A DNA stretch of 64,000 bases from an uncultured Oligoflexales bacterium (GCA_958296095.1 OY282434.1:1084001-1148000); one strand, 5' to 3'. Shown: positions 8,823-18,665, counted from the stretch's first letter. The notes: generated by a model not told the origin, from the sequence alone. Translations and numbers: made by a program.

Positions 8823-8943
8823 CCACCGCTCTCCACCAGAATTTTTAGAAATTTTGAAAAAATTTTGTTTACGAAGCCAACTTACAACTGTATCTTGCGC
8901 GCAGGTTTTTTGGATTTGCTAATCAGTTTTGGGGGTAGGGTCG

Positions 8944-10272
8944 ATGAGGCGAGGATCGAATTTTCGGGGCATGTGTGTATGGCTCACCGCGGCAATACTG
9001 TTGCTGGCCGCGGCTTCGGCTGATGCGGGTCGGCTGAATGTCAGGGAGGTAGTCAAGCGCGTGATTCCACGGGTTGGGCAGCAGTTGTCTAGGGTTGCGG
9101 TCGACGGCAAGGTGGCAATCACGGCGGCTTGTGTTGCGGCGGCTTGTGTGATCAACTTTGCCACGCCAGCTGAGGCGGTGTCGGCTGATTTCTTGAGTCC
9201 AGATGCGGAGCTTGCCCAGGCCAGGGGCACGGGGGATATTTTTGCCAGAGGCAGCTCCACGATCGGGAAGACGGCGGCAAATTATAGCTCTTATGCTCCG
9301 AGTAATAACGGGCGCTCCACGGTCGAGAAGATGGCGGCAAGTCCTGGCCTTAGCTTCTCACACTGGGTGGGGAAAGGGGTCTATCACAATAGTGGCAACA
9401 ATTTCGGGACGATACGTATTGGCACGACGGCTAAAACTAAAAGCTTTAGTGCCTATCAGACCACGTCGTTTCGCTACCATCCTGATACGACTGACGGCAT
9501 TGACGACATTGGCATCAAGACAGTCACCTACGCAGGGGCACGGATGTTGTTGATTGATAACGGTGATGGCGGCATGTCCTATGGCTACGTGAATACAGAT
9601 GCCTTAGTCGGGAGAACGAGGGTGTTTTTCCGCAATGCCCGCGGTTACTTGCTGCGCTACCACGACGGGCCGGTTCAGATTGCTGGGCTTGGTTACGAGT
9701 ATGTTGACAACGATCTCAACTTACTCGCTAACCCAGGGGAGAGTGCCGATTCGGTACGTTCACACGGGGTAGCTCTTTATCGTGCGGGGATAAACTATCC
9801 GCTCACGGATTTGTTTACCAGCGGCGATGCGCTTGCTGTTAACCTCAAGCTCAGCTCGGCGATGCACCTCGGTGACATCGGCCCCGTTAAGCTTGGCGAG
9901 ACCTGGCAGGGTGAATTAAATGACTGGGCCGGTGAAGATGCTGATCTCGACCACATGCTCTATCACACTGCGGGTGGTAGCATTAATGTTAGTTTCGCCG
10001 ACGGGCGTGTCAACCTCATCCTTGGCGGTTATGTTCAACACACCATCGATGGCGTTATCAAGCGACCGATGGAGGCAGACGGTGATTTCGACATCCGCAA
10101 TGTCGCCATAAGTGTTGGCGGCACTGTCGATCTGCTGCCTGATGACGGCATATCGCTTGTGGCGGTGTACAACCGTCACGATCAGTCCACCGATGCTAAT
10201 CTCGATGACAAGAGGTACGATAACGAGGCCAGCGGCACTTGGGCTCGTGTTGTCGCAAGAAAAGCGTTCTGA
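8944..10272 (+). CDS. Putative outer-membrane beta-barrel protein, unknown function
   Basis: 442 aa from ATG 8944 (an in-frame TTG lies at 8929). A signal peptide with hydrophobic core LTAAILLLAAASADA is followed by a second Ala/Cys-rich hydrophobic stretch (AITAACVAAACVINFATPAEA). The rest is rich in Gly, Tyr, Asp and alternating polar/hydrophobic strands, and ends in Phe (ARKAF), typical of outer-membrane barrels. A short internal duplication reads RGSSTIGKTAA / NGRSTVEKMAA near residues 100-130. I do not recognise a specific family; it may be an autotransporter-like barrel without a passenger. It stands alone after jag; its stop is followed by repeat block 2. Confidence 0.6.
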   Translation: MRRGSNFRGMCVWLTAAILLLAAASADAGRLNVREVVKRVIPRVGQQLSRVAVDGKVAITAACVAAACVINFATPAEAVSADFLSPDAELAQARGTGDIFARGSSTIGKTAANYSSYAPSNNGRSTVEKMAASPGLSFSHWVGKGVYHNSGNNFGTIRIGTTAKTKSFSAYQTTSFRYHPDTTDGIDDIGIKTVTYAGARMLLIDNGDGGMSYGYVNTDALVGRTRVFFRNARGYLLRYHDGPVQIAGLGYEYVDNDLNLLANPGESADSVRSHGVALYRAGINYPLTDLFTSGDALAVNLKLSSAMHLGDIGPVKLGETWQGELNDWAGEDADLDHMLYHTAGGSINVSFADGRVNLILGGYVQHTIDGVIKRPMEADGDFDIRNVAISVGGTVDLLPDDGISLVAVYNRHDQSTDANLDDKRYDNEASGTWARVVARKAF

Positions 10273-10284
10273 AAATGACGAGAG

Positions 10285-10870
10285 GCTTGATGTCAGGCAA
10301 GGGGGGCTTGGGGTCAGGCAGAGGGGCCTGAAAGCAAGCCTCAACGCAATAGCCGAGAGGTTTGGGGGCAAGCTTGAACGCGATAGCAAGAGGTCTGAGG
10401 ACGAGGAGCGAGCTAGTAAGCGAGCGATACAAAAAGCAGCGTAGCGCGTAGCGCGCCACGGCGCAGCCCTACCGAGAAACCCGACCTCAACAGGTATAGA
10501 CACATGCCTTATGCAAAAAAATAAACTAACGGCAATACGGCAATATTTGTGGTCGGGTTTTCGCACGGTCTTGCCGTGCCGTTCATGGAGCTCTCGATAG
10601 GCAAGCCTGAACGCAATAGCCGAGAAGTCTGATGACGAGCCCGAACGCAGTAACGAGAGATCAGAGTGCAAGCAGCGAGCTAGGAAGCGAGCGTTACAAA
10701 AAAGCCTCGTAGACGAGCGGGACAAAAAGCATCGCGTAGCGATGAGGGAGCGAGAAAGCGGCAAAAAGTCCAGCGAGCGTAGCGAGCGAGAAAGCGGCAA
10801 AAAGTCTCGTAAGGCGAGCGTTACAAAAGGCCGCGAGCAGCGCAGCGTAGCGCTACGCTGCGCTGCGTGG
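10285..10870 (+). repeat. Interspersed repeat block 2
   Basis: About 590 bp between two convergent genes. It holds one core unit at about 10469-10605 (CTACCGAGAAACCC ... CTCTCGATAGGCAAG), 33-bp-type GAACGCAATAGCCGAGAG units, and GAGCGAGAAAGCGGCAAAAAGTC modules at about 10743-10806. No gene is seen. The antisense strand stays open for almost 900 bp, through the end of the barrel gene and the block; I treat this as a by-product of low stop density. Confidence 0.88.
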
Positions 10871-10874
10871 CTCG

Positions 10875-11816
10875 TTATTGCAGTGCTGATCGTAATTTAT
10901 TCAAGCTCCTTTCAAACGTCTCCATAACATCATTTGCTAAGTTTTTTGAAAGTTCCTCTACCCGCGTCGCAAAAATCTCGTCATAGTTATCCCACAGCTC
11001 ACGTAGCTCAGCTTCTGGCTTAGCTCCTGTAGCATTTTTTTGGGCAGCAACATAGGTTTCAAAGTTATCGTAAGTTTTCCTAGGATTAGGCAGATTAGAT
11101 TCAACGACTTCCTTAGCCATGTCATCGTAATCCCCGGCACGCAGCTGAGCTAGCTCTTTACTAAATTCTTCAATCGCTTCTTCGATTGCTTCTTTAGCCT
11201 CTTGCCGAGCCGCGGAAGTGCTCGCTTCTTGTAGGTTTTTTAGTAGCGTATCAGTCTCGACATCTGTCGTCATTTCTATACTGAACACCGCTAATCTTCT
11301 AGCAAGTTCATCACTGCCTGCCTCTTTGATCATAGCATCAATGCGCTCCGCTGCATCGATCGCTTCCTTAATAGCTTGCTCATCATCAGGATTCTCTGCA
11401 AACTTTTTGGTCAGCCGCTTGACATCATCTAACCGCTCGTTAAAAGCAGTTATTTCTGATTCTTTGGTGACCTCAGTAACCTTACTACCTTGACCCCATT
11501 TTTTTCTTAGCCTATCAAACATCCCATCAAATATTGGATTAAGATCTATAGTAATATACATATCTTCAGCACTCTCTATCTCCTTTGCCAATCCTTTCAT
11601 AATACGTTTTGTTAAGGCCATACCACCAAGGGCGCCAATGACTGCAGCACCGACAGTAACAGCTCCTGTAACCACCTTATTTTTGGAGATAAGCAACCCT
11701 TCGTCAAGATTTTTATCATAACCCACAGTGACAAGCGGCTGGTCAGTGTCAGCTATGGCTACATTGTTCATCCCCGTCGCCAATAACATAGCTAATAATG
11801 TTGCGAAAACTTTCAT
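10875..11816 (-). CDS. Exported protein of unknown function, paralogue of the 55684 gene at its N-terminus
   Basis: 313 aa. A signal peptide (MKVFATLLAMLLATGMNNVAIA) is followed by a short acidic linker and a glycine-rich membrane segment (VVTGAVTVGAAVIGALGGMALTKR, residues about 48-72). The remainder is a long alpha-helical, Glu/Lys/Ala-rich domain probably forming coiled coils (EAIEEAIEEFSKELAQLR). No family is recognised. The first 70 residues and the upstream ~125 bp are nearly the same as at 55684, but the C-terminal part is unrelated. Topology is probably a cleaved signal plus one TM. SD AGAGGTG lies 6 nt before ATG. Confidence 0.75.
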   Translation of the reverse strand: MKVFATLLAMLLATGMNNVAIADTDQPLVTVGYDKNLDEGLLISKNKVVTGAVTVGAAVIGALGGMALTKRIMKGLAKEIESAEDMYITIDLNPIFDGMFDRLRKKWGQGSKVTEVTKESEITAFNERLDDVKRLTKKFAENPDDEQAIKEAIDAAERIDAMIKEAGSDELARRLAVFSIEMTTDVETDTLLKNLQEASTSAARQEAKEAIEEAIEEFSKELAQLRAGDYDDMAKEVVESNLPNPRKTYDNFETYVAAQKNATGAKPEAELRELWDNYDEIFATRVEELSKNLANDVMETFERSLNKLRSALQ

Positions 11817-11945
11817 CGTTACACCTCTTAAAAAGTATTACAAAAAAACCACACAGCAGGTTATCTCATATCGTTTTTTTTTGCAATATATTATTTTATT
11901 ATTTTTTAATTTCAGCCATAAATCCGCATAACACCATGTAAATAC
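11817..11945 (-). promoter_or_regulatory. AT-rich upstream region shared with the 55684 gene
   Basis: Read on the minus strand, this roughly 125-bp stretch runs from CTCCTGTATTTACATGG through an A/T tract and ACGATATGAGATA to TTTTTTTGTAATACTTTTT and the SD. It is almost identical to 55549-55683 on the plus strand. TGTAAT (TATAAT in the other copy) is the probable -10 element. The sequence is strikingly AT-rich compared with the flanking repeats. Confidence 0.6.
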
Positions 11946-12635
11946 AGGAGCGAGAAAGCGGCAAACAGTCCAGCGAGCGTAGCGAGCGAGAAAGCGGCAA
12001 ACAGTCCAGCGAGCGTAGCGAGCGAGAAAGCGGCAAAGAGCCTCGAAGAGCGAGCGATACAAAAAGCAGCGCGCCACGGCGCTCTCGGTAGGCAAGCGAT
12101 GGGGGCAACCGCCGAGGAGCCTGAGGGCAAGCAGAGGGGCTTGGGGGCAAGCCCGAACGCGATAGCAAGAGGTCTGAGGACGAGGAGCGAGCTAGAAAGC
12201 GAGCGATATAGAAAACCGCGTAGCGCGTAGCGCGCCACGGCACAGACCTGCCGAGAAACTCTCCCTTGAGTTAGGTGCAAGTACATGCCTTGTGCAAAAG
12301 CATAATCTGAACGCAATAGCGAGTGGTCTGAGAGCAAGCAGCGAGCTAGGAAGCGAGCGATACAAAAGGCCGCAGCGCAGCGAACGGTCTTGCCGTGCCG
12401 TTCATGAAGCTCTCGATAGGCAAGCCTGAACGCAATAGCCGAGAAGTCTGATGACGAGCCCGAACGCAGTAACGAGAGATCAGAGTGCAAGCAGCGAGCT
12501 AGGAAGCGAGCGTTACAAAAAAGCCTCGTAGACGAGCGATACAAAAAGCAGCGTAGCGAGCGAAGCGAGCTAGGAAGCGAGCGTTACAAAAAAGCCTCGT
12601 AGACGAGCGGGACAAAAAGCCGCGTGCAGCACAGC
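11940..12635 (+). repeat. Interspersed repeat block 3
   Basis: About 700 bp between two minus-strand exported-protein genes. It contains two GAGCGAGAAAGCGGCAAACAGTCCAGC units (33 bp apart, from 11949). A chimeric core copy has a left arm CTGCCGAGAAACTC at 12249 and a right arm CTCTCGATAGGCAAG near 12410; its middle was replaced by GAACGCAATAGCGAGTGG and GAGCTAGGAAGCGAGCG modules. The chimerism shows that the modules recombine. No gene is seen. Confidence 0.88.
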
Positions 12636-12640
12636 GTACT

Positions 12641-15600
12641 CTACATATCCCAATCTTTTTGCCATTCGCTCAGTGCGATGCTGGTAAGTTCTTTTATTGT
12701 CGCAAACTGCTCAGCGCTAACCTGCAAGTTAGCTCGGCTGTTTTCTAGCGCGCGGTTCAACTGCTCAGCATTTTCACAGCGTTGAATTCTCGCGGCACGC
12801 ATGATGTCTTTGATAAGCCCAACAACTTTTGCTTGCTGTGGATGCTCGTAATATGTCGCGATAATTTTCAGCTTCCATAAAGTTCTATCGATAAAATCAG
12901 AGTTGCCGTGCTCGTAGCCAACTAAATGGGTGAGAAAAGGAGTACTCAGCAACACAATTTCTTCTTCTCCCTGCAAGACAAGCCTGGCATTGACCGCAAT
13001 CAATGTCTTGTTAAGCTCAGTTGTAAGTTCTCGCACCGTGTTCACATCTAAGTGTAGCATTAATTCCGAAAACGACTGATAGGTTGGCAGTAGGTCACCC
13101 TGCAAAAAAGCTTGGACATCTTCCGCGTCAATCTTTTTCAGGGTGTCTTTCTGCGGCAAGCGCACGCGTGGTTCTTCCTCAGTGATCGCTACGGCCCTGT
13201 TTTCTTTGACTTCTAGCGTCGCGGGAGGCGTGGTTGGGTTGGGACGAGCACGCGTCAGCTCTTCGGCCCTGAGTTTTTGTTCTACGCTCGCTAGCTCGCT
13301 CTGCAAGCGCTTGAGCAGTCGTTGCTTAGATTGTGGAGTAATATCTTTTCTTTTATTCGTGAACTTGATCAAAGCCAGCTTGACCGCCTGCAACTCTTCG
13401 TCGCGAGGCAATGTCGTTGACTCAGCGGTAACCACCGCGAAGAAACGTCCCTGCTTGTCTAGCAGATCAGCACGCTTTGACAGCGCTTCGGGATTTGTGC
13501 CCATGTATCTAATAATTGCCTGTAAGTGCAACCAGATCGGGATAGCCGACAAATCTTCGCCTCGCCCTATGGCATTGCTCAGCTGCGTGATCTCAGCGTT
13601 AAGCTCAGCACTCGCCTGCTGTGCCGCACTCGGCAGCAGGGCCTGTTCTGTTACCTGCTCGCGTATCTTGTTACTGCGCTCAGTCTTTTGTTTTGTTGCT
13701 GGCTTAAGCTCGACGGGCAACTCACGTCGCAGGAAACCTGAGTCTTGCTCCTGAGCAACCTGTGTGGAATTTTTTGCCGAAGATGTGCTCGCCCGCGGTG
13801 GTGCTGCAACCGCGACATAGCCGTGCGTCTCCAGACGGTTGAGAGCTTCTCCTAGGACTCGCTCAGCGACTTCAAATATATTTTCCCCTAGCTTGTCAAC
13901 AGCAATCATCGGCACACCAGCGTCGATAACGATGTCTTCGGTAAACTCTAGAAACGTGCCCATATCGTCGTCAGAAGCAATATTTATCAACATCGATGGC
14001 TGAGCTGGTCGCACCCCCTGGTGGTTAAAAATCTCGTGAGTTAAGGCCCTAAATTTGTGAGCAGTAACGCCTGGCAGTGTGAATGCAACTAAAAGATGAT
14101 GCCCTGCTGCTAAACTTTGCTTTATACTGCTGTGTTCACTTAGTTTGTCTAAATCATCAACCATAAGGCCTTTACCATCTTTCAGAAAGCCTTTACCATC
14201 CTCCATATATTTTGCATCGTAAGCGATCTGCCCCACTTTCACTAGAGGTAGAGCGTGAACTACATTGTCTACTTCTGTGTAAGTTCCATGCACAGTGAAA
14301 TACAAGATGGGCGACTTTTTTCCCATAAAATAACGTCTCTTGCCGTCAATCTCGCTAGAGTTGATGGCCACAATCTCCTTCATAATACGGGTTGCAGTGC
14401 TGTTGCCATTTTTAATTTCCTCTAGCATACGGGTAGCAATAGGTTTATACATGCTTTTTTCTTCTACGCCCCGCAAAACACTCAGCAAGTTAGACACCGA
14501 AGATGTGCCGTTAACAAATTTTTTGGCAACCCCATATCTTTGGATCAGCATCGGCAGCGACATAATATTGTGCACCACGTCTTCTTTGTCTTCAACTGCA
14601 TCAAGACCATCAACGATAGCGTTTAGCTTCTGTCTATCCAAAAGCTTGCGCATTTCATTCAAGTTCCTCTCGGTAACGATCTTTCCCGCGACGAGCTTGT
14701 TGAAAACATTTCCTGTGAAGATATTATCTTTTAACTGCTTGTCTGTAACTCCGAGCTCTACCAATTGGTTAATTTTATCGAAAACTGAACCGACACGTGG
14801 ACGGGGCTCATGATCAATAAACCCTATTGACAGGTTACCCCATTTGCCATAATATGCTACGCCTCTTTCAACTGCCTCTGTAAACAATGCTACGTGCCTC
14901 TCGTCTCGGGTCAGATTTTCATCTTCATGTGCAGACACGATCAATTCGGTAATGACTCCCTTGGCAATAAGGTCTGGTAGTTTCGCTAAAAAATTTTCAA
15001 TTGCCGCGATCTTTTTAGGCTCTGACAGTGTTGTTTTCTCTGCGTTGAGAGCTACTTGCAGCCTCTTGGAGGTTGCACTCGTAGTGGTAAAGATATGTTG
15101 CCTCGTCCACCGTGTAGGTTCAGCTGTTAGATGCCACATGTAGTAATCTACAAACAACGCGGCCTCGCGGCTATCTTGTGGATAGACGATATTACTAAAC
15201 TTGTGCCAACTCCAACCCATCTCTATTAGAAACTGTCCCGTGGCAGCAAGAATATTTGTGTCTTCCTGCAATTGCGCATAGGTTACACCTAGCTCCGCGC
15301 TGAAATTACTTTCTAGCAGCTCTCCTGTGGCACGTATCATTTCATTATCCAGCACGCCACCAGGTATTTCGGAATAATTTTCGTTGAGGACATCGGCATA
15401 TGGCTTACCATAAATATCAGCAAGCGATACCAGGCTGTGCTTAGCGATACTATCTTCAGCAATTTTTTCGTCAGCTGAGAGTTGCCATTCTCCCTGACTA
15501 TCACGCGCAATTAGCGCGTGGCTCAGCCCTGCCGCGGGCGTATTCTGTTGCCAAAAAGCGAGATACCGCTCCGCACTTTGCTCTGCTTCCAGCGCGCTTT

Positions 15601-16573
15601 GCGCTGCTCCCAGTGCACGCAACTCTAGTAAAGCGGGCCCACCTTGGTCACCGCCACTGGGAGGAATTGTCAGCAGCGCTTGCTCTTCGTTATCAGCAGA
15701 CAAGCCAACGACTACCACCTGCTTAGCGGCGAGATAAGCGAGCATGTCTGGTAGCTGTAGCTCGATAAACTCAGGAGCAAGGCCATAGCTGTCAAGTAAA
15801 CCACGTAAATTTATTTTTTTAGCAGTCGCTAGGACTACAGTTTTGATGCCCTCTCGCGTCACCTCAGGGTAGCTCAACTTACCACTATTGACACGGTCAA
15901 GCAGGTGATCTACCTCGTGCTTAGCTAGTTTTGTATTTAGAAACGGAAAAGATCTCAATAGCTCCACATCATCCGCAACAATGCCTGCTACCTCAGCGTC
16001 GTCTTGGTAGTGCTCGACCAGCTCCGTGGCCAGGTCTAGCTCGCTGCTGTCGCCTAACTTCTCTCTAACCAGTGCGCGGTGTACAGCCACCTCGTTTGCT
16101 AATGTCGATGCGAGCACCGATATTTTTTTTGCCTCTGCTTGTTGTGTTGCGCGCTCGCCGAGACCGTGTCCCCATTGCGCTCCAAAGTTGTCAGAGCGTA
16201 GCGCAGCGCGTCCTCCTGGTTGTGACTTTAGGTAACTCATGGTTGTCTTCTTGCCCAGCACGTAAGCTCGCGCCGCAAGTTTTTCTATGTCCGTGGATGT
16301 GCCTGCTTGAAAGAGTCCGAGATAATCTTCTAGTAAGTGAGCATGCTGCGAGACCAGGGTGTCTTCAAGTTTACCCAGGTAGCCGCTGATGAGCTGTTGT
16401 TGTGCCTCGACCTGCGTTGGCCGCTGCACTACGATGTTGTTACCCATCACGCTTGTCACCAGCTGTGTGCTAAGTTGTCGCGCCAAGGCGCGTTTCACGG
16501 GCGAACTCAGCTTGCTGGCATTCACCACCCCCGCCATAAGTAAGCCAACTATGATCAGTAATAAATTTTTCAC
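12641..16573 (-). CDS. Very large exported protein of unknown function (about 1310 aa)
   Basis: The reading frame can start at ATG 16594. The only ribosome site, GGAGGG, lies inside that extension 4 nt before GTG 16573, so 16573 is preferred (1310 aa). This yields a good signal peptide (KNLLLIIVGLLMAGVVNA). The body is helical with no clear TM. A region after residue about 760 (SPILYFTVHGTYTEVDN ... HHLLVAFTLPGVTAHKFRAL) looks like a compact globular alpha/beta fold. The last 350 residues are charged, with a Pro-rich linker (RARPNPTTPPATLEV). No family is recognised. Large size and export suggest an interaction protein, but nothing visible proves this. Repeat block 3 follows its stop. Confidence 0.8.
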   Translation of the reverse strand: MKNLLLIIVGLLMAGVVNASKLSSPVKRALARQLSTQLVTSVMGNNIVVQRPTQVEAQQQLISGYLGKLEDTLVSQHAHLLEDYLGLFQAGTSTDIEKLAARAYVLGKKTTMSYLKSQPGGRAALRSDNFGAQWGHGLGERATQQAEAKKISVLASTLANEVAVHRALVREKLGDSSELDLATELVEHYQDDAEVAGIVADDVELLRSFPFLNTKLAKHEVDHLLDRVNSGKLSYPEVTREGIKTVVLATAKKINLRGLLDSYGLAPEFIELQLPDMLAYLAAKQVVVVGLSADNEEQALLTIPPSGGDQGGPALLELRALGAAQSALEAEQSAERYLAFWQQNTPAAGLSHALIARDSQGEWQLSADEKIAEDSIAKHSLVSLADIYGKPYADVLNENYSEIPGGVLDNEMIRATGELLESNFSAELGVTYAQLQEDTNILAATGQFLIEMGWSWHKFSNIVYPQDSREAALFVDYYMWHLTAEPTRWTRQHIFTTTSATSKRLQVALNAEKTTLSEPKKIAAIENFLAKLPDLIAKGVITELIVSAHEDENLTRDERHVALFTEAVERGVAYYGKWGNLSIGFIDHEPRPRVGSVFDKINQLVELGVTDKQLKDNIFTGNVFNKLVAGKIVTERNLNEMRKLLDRQKLNAIVDGLDAVEDKEDVVHNIMSLPMLIQRYGVAKKFVNGTSSVSNLLSVLRGVEEKSMYKPIATRMLEEIKNGNSTATRIMKEIVAINSSEIDGKRRYFMGKKSPILYFTVHGTYTEVDNVVHALPLVKVGQIAYDAKYMEDGKGFLKDGKGLMVDDLDKLSEHSSIKQSLAAGHHLLVAFTLPGVTAHKFRALTHEIFNHQGVRPAQPSMLINIASDDDMGTFLEFTEDIVIDAGVPMIAVDKLGENIFEVAERVLGEALNRLETHGYVAVAAPPRASTSSAKNSTQVAQEQDSGFLRRELPVELKPATKQKTERSNKIREQVTEQALLPSAAQQASAELNAEITQLSNAIGRGEDLSAIPIWLHLQAIIRYMGTNPEALSKRADLLDKQGRFFAVVTAESTTLPRDEELQAVKLALIKFTNKRKDITPQSKQRLLKRLQSELASVEQKLRAEELTRARPNPTTPPATLEVKENRAVAITEEEPRVRLPQKDTLKKIDAEDVQAFLQGDLLPTYQSFSELMLHLDVNTVRELTTELNKTLIAVNARLVLQGEEEIVLLSTPFLTHLVGYEHGNSDFIDRTLWKLKIIATYYEHPQQAKVVGLIKDIMRAARIQRCENAEQLNRALENSRANLQVSAEQFATIKELTSIALSEWQKDWDM

Positions 16574-16737
16574 CACACCCTCCAAAACATTCACAAAACA
16601 ACAACCCTGCCTCTGCTATCATGATTTTGTAATGGTAGTCAACGATATTGTTATGTGTTTTATTTTATTTATCATGACACCATGGCGTTGTCGGGGGGCA
16701 GGAAAAAATTGGACAAGGGTAGGCAAAAGAGCGTAGC

Positions 16738-17028
16738 ATGGTAGGCATGGTCGATAGTTTCAGCGGCCGTGATCGGCGGCCACCACCGGTAACGAGGCAG
16801 GATGATTTGCCTGAGATAGAGATACCACTACCGCCCGGTGCGGCTAAGGGCAAGTTGCCGCCCCGCCCACAACGCAGGACGGAGCTAACCCGCGACGAAG
16901 GGGTACGAAGCACGCACGCACTGCTACTCCCCCGCCGTCGCCGACGCTTGCGTGGCAAGGTGCTGCTGTTTTCTGTGATTGGCTTCGGTCTCGGCATTCT
17001 CGTCGGGATTGCGTTTCTGCTCGGCTAG
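16738..17028 (+). CDS. Small tail-anchored membrane protein, unknown
   Basis: 96 aa with a Pro/Arg-rich hydrophilic N-terminal region (PPPVTRQDDLPEIEIPLPP) and an arginine cluster (PRRRRRLRGK). A single C-terminal TM follows (VLLFSVIGFGLGILVGIAFLLG). This is a tail-anchored arrangement with the bulk in the cytoplasm. There is no recognised family. The ribosome site is weak (AAAAGAG). It is divergent from the giant exported protein gene and convergent with the lipoprotein gene, whose stop is 2 bp away. Confidence 0.55.
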   Translation: MVGMVDSFSGRDRRPPPVTRQDDLPEIEIPLPPGAAKGKLPPRPQRRTELTRDEGVRSTHALLLPRRRRRLRGKVLLFSVIGFGLGILVGIAFLLG

Positions 17029-17030
17029 GG

Positions 17031-17732
17031 CTATCTACCCGTACTACCCTGCGGACGCATCTCGTCCTGATGGACACGGTAGTCGTGCTGGGCGTTTCTG
17101 CTGTTGTCAATAGCGCCATCACGTGCCTCAATATGCAGTTCACGCCTAGGAGTCTCGTCGGTGAGCAGCACGAGCGTCGAACTCCCCGCCTTGCCGCGGC
17201 TGGCCACCTGCAGCTGGTCTTTTTCAATATCGTGAGGGAAGACTTCCCGCAGTGTAGTCAGCAGTTCCCCGATATTTTCATCGCTCCAGCTGTCAGCAAT
17301 TGCACCGAGATCGTCGTAAGCAGGCAGCTTGATGATGGTAACCTCGTAGATGTCGTGGCCACTCGGCACAATGCGCAGCTGAAAACAGGAACTGCGATCG
17401 CTGCTAGTACACAACTCGCCCTTGGAGGCGATGCCGATTACCCCGTCCTGCTTGCTGAAGCTAGCCAACAGCTTGTCCGCGCTCAGGTCTGGCAAGGTGT
17501 TGAAGCCTATCTTGCGCAACGCACCCATGATCGCCTTCTTGGTCGCGGCTACCTCCGTGTCGGTAACCTCCTTGGTGTTCGACCAGTTGCGGAGATTGTG
17601 CAAAATTGCACCAGTATACAGCTCTGCCAGTGGGTGGGTTACCTCATTAGCGCCGCTAGCTGTCTTCGACCTGCTACTGTGCTGCAGGCAGCCCGCCAAC
17701 AACAGCGCCATCAATGCCGCTAACAACCTCAT
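17031..17732 (-). CDS. Lipoprotein of unknown function
   Basis: 233 aa. A short lipoprotein signal peptide ends in the lipobox LLAGC, so Cys15 would be lipidated. The mature part is a globular, strand-rich sequence (SCFQLRIVPSGHDIYEVTIIKL) followed by a highly charged, Arg/Asp-rich tail. No family is recognised. GAGGG lies 8 nt before ATG. The opposite strand is also open over almost the whole length, but lacks a signal and a convincing ribosome site. Confidence 0.7.
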   Translation of the reverse strand: MRLLAALMALLLAGCLQHSSRSKTASGANEVTHPLAELYTGAILHNLRNWSNTKEVTDTEVAATKKAIMGALRKIGFNTLPDLSADKLLASFSKQDGVIGIASKGELCTSSDRSSCFQLRIVPSGHDIYEVTIIKLPAYDDLGAIADSWSDENIGELLTTLREVFPHDIEKDQLQVASRGKAGSSTLVLLTDETPRRELHIEARDGAIDNSRNAQHDYRVHQDEMRPQGSTGR

Positions 17733-17900
17733 GTCATTGCCCTCGTCTATGATCGTGTGTTCGTACAGATTGTCGGCTAAAGCTTGGCAAAGTTAAGCTC
17801 AAACGCAGAAAAAATGCTGAGCCAGCCTCGTCTTGTCCCGACAGTTTTTGGAATTTTGCCATCTTTTGTGTATCATTCCGTGATTTCCTAGGAGGTTAGG

Positions 17901-18641
17901 TTGAGCATCGTTTTGCTGGCGCTGTCGTCCTGTATCACTTCGGTGGTAGCAGGTTTTACCGGTATGGCTGGTGGCGTGATGATGATTGCCCTGATGATGA
18001 TGATCTTGCCGCCCACTATCGTCGTGCCCCTCCACGGCATCGTGCAATTATTTTCCAACGTCTTCCGTGTCTTTGTGTTGCGGCACAGCGTGCATCGCCA
18101 CACGATGAAGTTTTTTATCGGCGGGGCCGCACTCGGTGGCTGTATCGGCTATTTTTTGATCAGGGAAATTTCCAGCTCCGAGTGGTTTCTAGCTGTTGTC
18201 TGTGCCTTGCTGTTCTATACCGTCTTCAAGCCTAAACGTATGCCAGACATCAAACTCAACGCCACGGGGTTTTTTCTGCTCGGCGCATTTACCGCCGCTA
18301 TCGGCCCGCTGGTTGGCACGGTGGGGCCTTTCCTCGCGCCGTTTTTTGTCCGCGACGATTTTCAAAAGGAGACCATTGTTGCCACCAAAGGCGCGGCGCA
18401 AGCAACTGTGCATGTCATCAAGATTCCCATCTTCCTCTCGTTACAGTTTGCTTACCAAGACTACATGCCGCACATGCTAGGTATGATTGTCGCGGCCTAC
18501 GTCGGCACTTGGATAGGGGTGCGCCTACTGCATCGTGCCAACCAACAGCTGTTCATGCGCATCGTCAAGATCACCATGTTTTTGATTGCCCTACGCCTGC
18601 TCCACCGCCTGCTCGAACCGCTGTTCATCACTGCCGTGTAG
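17901..18641 (+). CDS. TauE/SafE-family membrane transporter
   Basis: 246 aa, about seven or eight TM segments. The N-terminal half carries the family pattern (VAGFTGMAGGVMMIALMMM ... VVPLHGIVQLFSNVFRVFVLR), and the second half repeats it (FTAAIGPLVGTVGPFLAPFF). TauE/SafE proteins are inner-membrane exporters/importers for sulfur-containing organic anions; the actual substrate is not predictable. The start is TTG, chosen because a strong TAGGAGG lies 5-6 nt upstream. It stands alone, with a possible terminator hairpin after it. Confidence 0.88.
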   Translation: MSIVLLALSSCITSVVAGFTGMAGGVMMIALMMMILPPTIVVPLHGIVQLFSNVFRVFVLRHSVHRHTMKFFIGGAALGGCIGYFLIREISSSEWFLAVVCALLFYTVFKPKRMPDIKLNATGFFLLGAFTAAIGPLVGTVGPFLAPFFVRDDFQKETIVATKGAAQATVHVIKIPIFLSLQFAYQDYMPHMLGMIVAAYVGTWIGVRLLHRANQQLFMRIVKITMFLIALRLLHRLLEPLFITAV

Positions 18642-18665
18642 CTATACAGGCAACGGAGATTGGCT

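Noticed and set aside
9916-10800. Antisense open frame of ~290 aa across the barrel gene end and repeat block 2
   Set aside because: Open because repeat modules are stop-poor; the barrel gene on the other strand has signal peptide and C-terminal Phe.
11912-12544. Possible 210-aa protein on the minus strand in block 3
   Set aside because: The translation consists of repeat peptides (ARFLARCLHSDLS) found in all blocks in several frames.
17070-17723. 217-aa open frame opposite the lipoprotein gene
   Set aside because: No signal or ribosome site; the minus-strand gene has a lipobox and an SD.
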